The position numbers and the translations under genes were made by a program. This document shows, in pieces, positions 5,196-7,201 of a DNA stretch of 7,201 bases. Source of the DNA: Alphaproteobacteria bacterium (GTDB lineage Bacteria; Pseudomonadota; Alphaproteobacteria; Rhizobiales; Aestuariivirgaceae); NCBI GenBank assembly GCA_024279045.1, contig JAJRRZ010000187.1, forward strand, positions 1 to 7,201, given 5' to 3'. The notes beneath the pieces were generated by a model. It was not told the DNA's origin. It did not search any database and worked only from the letters and a program-made list of their open reading frames with translations. Each line of letters opens with the position of its first letter. The first letter of the stretch is position 1.

Positions 5196-6202
5196 CGGGG
5201 GCGATCCTGCCACATGTCGCGTGCCAGCGTTTCTGCCTGTTCCATGCTGGCGGCCTCGCCCGCGGTGCGCAACCATACCGCCAGCGTGCCGATAACGGCG
5301 GCCTCGCCGTATTCATGGGCGGCCTCGCCGCGCCACACCGCGCCCAGCAGCCGGGCATCCAGCTGCCCCTCTTCCACCGGCACACGCGGCTCTTCCAGCA
5401 TGGCGGGCCAGCGCTCGCGAAATTCCTCGCCACCATTCTCTTCGGGCATCAGGTATGCCACTTCACATGTCTTGCCGACGCGGCGCTCAGGCTCGCCACC
5501 CTCGCCGCGGAACACGGCGAAGCGCTCCTGCCCCAGTTGCGCCGCCGCGCCGGTATGGGTCTCCAGAAAGCCGCGATGGAAGATGCCGTTGATCATTACC
5601 GGTGCGTTCAGCGGATTGATCAGCCGCGGGAAGGTGTTCACCGGCGAGCGCAGGCCGAGAATGGGCTTCAGATTGATCAGCTCGTCCAGCCGCGGCTGCA
5701 GCACATGCAACGGAATATAGGTGAAATTGTCCTGCTCGAGCTGGCGGGCGGCATCGTCCCAGCTTCTGGCCATCTCGCGGCCCAGGGCGGCCAGCGCCTC
5801 GCCGATGTAGAGCCGCCCCGCCGTGTGGCCCTCCGCGCCGTGCATGCACACCTTGCGGCTCTGTGCGGCCAGCGTGAAGGCGGCCAGCAGATACCACGGC
5901 AACTGCTTGCGCTTGCCGGCATAGGAGGGAATGTCGAAGGCCGGCTGTGGCGCATTGGCGGGCACGGCATCGGAAATGACATCGCGCACGGCGGCGGCGA
6001 AACCGGCAATCTCGTCCGGGCTTTCCTCCTTCAAGCGCAGCAGCATGAGGAAGGCCCCGGTCTGCTCCGGCTCGGTCTCGCGGCGCAGGATCATCGCCAT
6101 GCTCTCGCGCGCCTCCTCGAACGTCAGATGCCGCTGCTTCGTCTTGCCACGCCCGAGAATGGCGACGAATTTCGCGAAGGGGTGTTCTGCCGACGCTGTC
6201 AT
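5174..6202 (-). CDS. ybiB: YbiB/TrpD2-family protein (anthranilate phosphoribosyltransferase-like fold)
   Basis: The protein has 342 residues. It belongs to the TrpD2/YbiB branch of the nucleoside phosphorylase / anthranilate phosphoribosyltransferase fold. The N-terminal helical domain (about 8-75: KFVAILGRGK, LTFEEARESMAMIL, QTGAFLMLLRLKEES) and the central LGLRSPVNTFPRLINPL (182-198) align with TrpD landmarks. The TrpD PRPP loop GTGGD is replaced by SYAGK (93-97), and the usual KHGN segment reads MHGAEGHTAGR (120-130), so tryptophan synthesis is unlikely. E. coli YbiB is known to bind nucleic acids and to be SOS-regulated; I see no LexA-like box here. The start at 6202 has GGAGG (6214-6218) upstream, and an open extension to 6292 is poor protein. 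It follows cutA on the same strand after 136 bases and converges on the sensor kinase with no terminator between. Confidence 0.88.
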   Translation of the reverse strand: MTASAEHPFAKFVAILGRGKTKQRHLTFEEARESMAMILRRETEPEQTGAFLMLLRLKEESPDEIAGFAAAVRDVISDAVPANAPQPAFDIPSYAGKRKQLPWYLLAAFTLAAQSRKVCMHGAEGHTAGRLYIGEALAALGREMARSWDDAARQLEQDNFTYIPLHVLQPRLDELINLKPILGLRSPVNTFPRLINPLNAPVMINGIFHRGFLETHTGAAAQLGQERFAVFRGEGGEPERRVGKTCEVAYLMPEENGGEEFRERWPAMLEEPRVPVEEGQLDARLLGAVWRGEAAHEYGEAAVIGTLAVWLRTAGEAASMEQAETLARDMWQDRPRQLLAAA

Positions 6203-6254
6203 GTGGTGTCCATCCTCCGTCTGGCTGTTGTCCCATCCTGCCGCATGGTCAATG

Positions 6255-6283
6255 AAACATACATGTTTGCCCAGGCAGGCAAT
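6255..6283 (-). promoter_or_regulatory. Inverted repeat and possible promoter upstream of ybiB
   Basis: AAACAT-AC-ATGTTT (6255-6268) is a 6-bp inverted repeat with a two-base centre. On the minus strand it overlaps TATGTT (6261-6256), a possible -10. TTGCCT (6282-6277) lies 15 bases upstream of that, a short spacing. It could mark a separate ybiB promoter with an operator across the -10, with a start about 45 bases ahead of the gene. Evidence is weak. Confidence 0.22.
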
Positions 6284-6338
6284 GGCCAACATGTGGCATT
6301 TTCATCAAGCGCAACGGTTCATCCGGCGCAATGGCGGG

Positions 6339-6665
6339 TCAGGCAACCTGTTGGCGCAACCAGTCCAGATAGGCAGCGTTTACCGCCGCCACCGGCAGGC
6401 GCAGGATGGCGGGCACTTCATAGGGATGCAGCGCGCCCAGGCGCTCGGCCAGGGCGTCGGCGCGCTGCGGCGTGGTCTTGGCGATGAGCACCACCTCCTT
6501 GTCATGCTCGAGATTGCCCTGCCATTCATAGATGCTGTGCATGGCGGGCAGGATGTTCACGCAGGCCGCCAGGCGCTGGCGCACCAATGCCTCGCCGATG
6601 CGCCGGGCGGCGTCTTCATCGGGCAGCGTGGTGTAGATCAGCAGGGCTTCGGGTGCTTGCGTCAT
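6339..6665 (-). CDS. cutA: CutA1-type divalent cation tolerance protein
   Basis: This is a small cytoplasmic trimeric protein of the CutA1 family, PII-like in fold, linked in E. coli to copper and other divalent cation tolerance. The biochemical role remains unsettled. At 108 residues it has normal length. Family signatures are clear: LIYTTLPDEDAARRIGEALV at the start, LAACVNILP (32-40) with the conserved C35, SIYEWQG (44-50), E57 in KEVVLIAKTT, and HPYEVP (80-85). There is no signal peptide. The start has GGAAGG (6673-6678) seven bases upstream. It probably lies upstream of ybiB on one transcript, although the 136-base gap leaves room for a second promoter. Confidence 0.96.
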   Translation of the reverse strand: MTQAPEALLIYTTLPDEDAARRIGEALVRQRLAACVNILPAMHSIYEWQGNLEHDKEVVLIAKTTPQRADALAERLGALHPYEVPAILRLPVAAVNAAYLDWLRQQVA

Positions 6666-6700
6666 GGTTCGACCTTCCTAAAGATTTTCAGCAAGCTGTG

Positions 6701-6716
6701 AGGCGGTTTTCCGCCT
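6701..6716 (-). other. Short hairpin in the cutA leader
   Basis: AGGCGG and CCGCCT (6701-6706 with 6711-6716) form a 6-bp stem around a four-base loop (AAAA in a cutA-strand transcript). There is no T-run on either side, so it is not a classical terminator. It lies 36 bases ahead of the cutA start and might shape the leader. Confidence 0.3.
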
Positions 6717-6744
6717 GAATGGCGGCGCCAGTCCTTCTCCCTCC

Positions 6745-6780
6745 CCCGGCCACTCAGGGATCATAGGCAAGGTGGCCGGG
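6745..6780 (-). promoter_or_regulatory. Inverted repeat flanking a candidate -10 for cutA
   Basis: CCCGGCCAC (6745-6753) and GTGGCCGGG (6772-6780) are perfect 9-bp inverted arms around 18 bases. Between them, on the minus strand, is TATGAT (6765-6760), five of six to the -10 consensus. The -35 region is poor (TTTCCT-like at 17 bases). This would place the cutA start site near 6753 with a leader of about 87 bases. The arms could be a dimeric repressor or activator site. Without a T-run the hairpin does not look like a terminator. Confidence 0.3.
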
Positions 6781-6893
6781 AGAGGAAAAGGGCCTGACCG
6801 ACAGATTTAGGCCAGCGCCCCAGAGCATGTGGTTTTGCCGCTTTTCCGCCGCGCAGGCATGCGACGCCTTGCGGGCGCGGGGCACGACATGGC

Positions 6894-6920
6894 ATTGCTG
6901 CGGCACGCTACCGCTGCAAT
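6894..6920 (+). other. Hairpin upstream of cobW
   Basis: ATTGCTGCGG and CCGCTGCAAT (6894-6903 with 6911-6920) pair over 10 bp with one T·T mismatch and a seven-base loop. It ends 12 bases before the cobW ribosome binding site. It may be a 5' leader structure or an operator. The remaining 6666-6893 stretch holds the cutA leader elements and no gene that I can support. I see no B12-box, so it is not a recognisable cobalamin riboswitch. Confidence 0.35.
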
Positions 6921-6947
6921 ATCATTTCTCGCAAGGGGCATCACATC

Positions 6948-7201
6948 ATGCAACCACGCATTCCGGCAACGGTCATCACCGGCTTTCTCGGCGCGGGCAA
7001 GACGACGCTGATTCGCCATGTGCTGGAACATGTCGGCGGGCGGCGCATTGCGCTGATCATCAACGAATTCGGCGACGTGGGCGTGGATGGCGAGTTGCTG
7101 CGGGGATGCAATGACGAGGCCTGCAGGCCCGGCGACATCGTCGAGCTGGCCAACGGCTGCATCTGCTGCACGGTGGCGGACGAGTTCATCCCCACCATGA
7201 C
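6948..7201 (+). CDS. cobW: CobW, cobalamin biosynthesis GTPase (5' part, runs off window)
   Basis: This is the first 84 codons of a COG0523 G3E-family P-loop GTPase. Visible motifs are the Walker A GFLGAGKT (12-19), ALIINEFGDVGVDGELL (35-51), a Cys pair C54/C59 in a short insert, and GDIVELANGCICCTVADEF (62-80). The CICC (71-74) is the family's CxCC metal-binding motif. The DIVEL-NGCICCTVADEFIPTM wording and the Cys-containing insert match true CobW of the aerobic cobalamin pathway. CobW is thought to supply Co(II) for cobaltochelatase CobNST. The start is supported by AAGGGG (6933-6938) nine bases upstream. CobN would be a typical next gene, outside this window. The frame is open to the end, with no sign of damage. 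Confidence 0.93.
   Translation, partial: MQPRIPATVITGFLGAGKTTLIRHVLEHVGGRRIALIINEFGDVGVDGELLRGCNDEACRPGDIVELANGCICCTVADEFIPTM

Noticed and set aside
6203..6292. Extended N-terminus of YbiB from an ATG at 6292
   Set aside because: The ATG at 6202 has GGAGG upstream and starts at the family's usual point; the extra 30 residues look like translated leader.
5315..6487. Plus-strand frame of 390 codons
   Set aside because: It spans ybiB and cutA in antisense, and the opposite-strand proteins match known families.
6904..6932. Zur-type operator ahead of cobW (AATATCATTTC)
   Set aside because: Only part of one half-site resembles the consensus, with no matching second half.
6666..6947. Cobalamin riboswitch ahead of cobW
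   Set aside because: I could not find the B12-box or the conserved core; the hairpins present do not match that architecture.

Overview
The window is GC-rich and gene-dense, with compact intergenic regions and alanine/arginine-rich proteins. Its gene families (an aerobic-pathway type CobW, a YbiB/TrpD2 protein, a LivJ-type binding protein and a PhoP/PhoQ-like pair) indicate a member of the Pseudomonadota. The binding protein and CobW look most like alphaproteobacterial versions, but the class cannot be fixed from this window alone.

Layout, left to right: a gene-free left edge; a branched-chain amino acid type ABC substrate-binding protein on the minus strand (268-1368), with its own terminator and a structured leader holding a possible 36-codon upstream frame; a terminator and then a minus-strand gene for a secreted Gln/Met-repeat and Gly/Met-rich protein (1661-2212); a 332-base divergent regulatory region; a plus-strand operon of a secreted Gly/Met-rich PepSY-like protein (2545-3030), an OmpR-family response regulator (3055-3741) and a sensor kinase (3738-5195); convergent to it and overlapping its end, a YbiB/TrpD2-family gene (5174-6202), preceded on the same strand by cutA (6339-6665); and the start of cobW running off the right edge (6948-).

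The most unusual part is 1661-5195. Two divergently transcribed exported proteins, both with Gly/Met low-complexity regions and both carrying an NFNT[S/G]R motif, flank a control region holding a perfect 11-bp-period direct repeat (TGTCAG-N5-TGTCAG). This repeat sits 11 bp ahead of a TATGGT hexamer, which is the geometry known for PhoP-type regulators. The simplest reading is a self-regulated envelope stress or metal-sensing module: the kinase senses a periplasmic condition, the regulator acts on the divergent region, and the two Met-rich exported proteins are effectors or accessory sensors. Met-rich periplasmic proteins often bind Cu(I)/Ag(I), and CutA and CobW nearby are also metal-associated families, but the metal link is inference. 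Nothing in the sequence proves the ligand.
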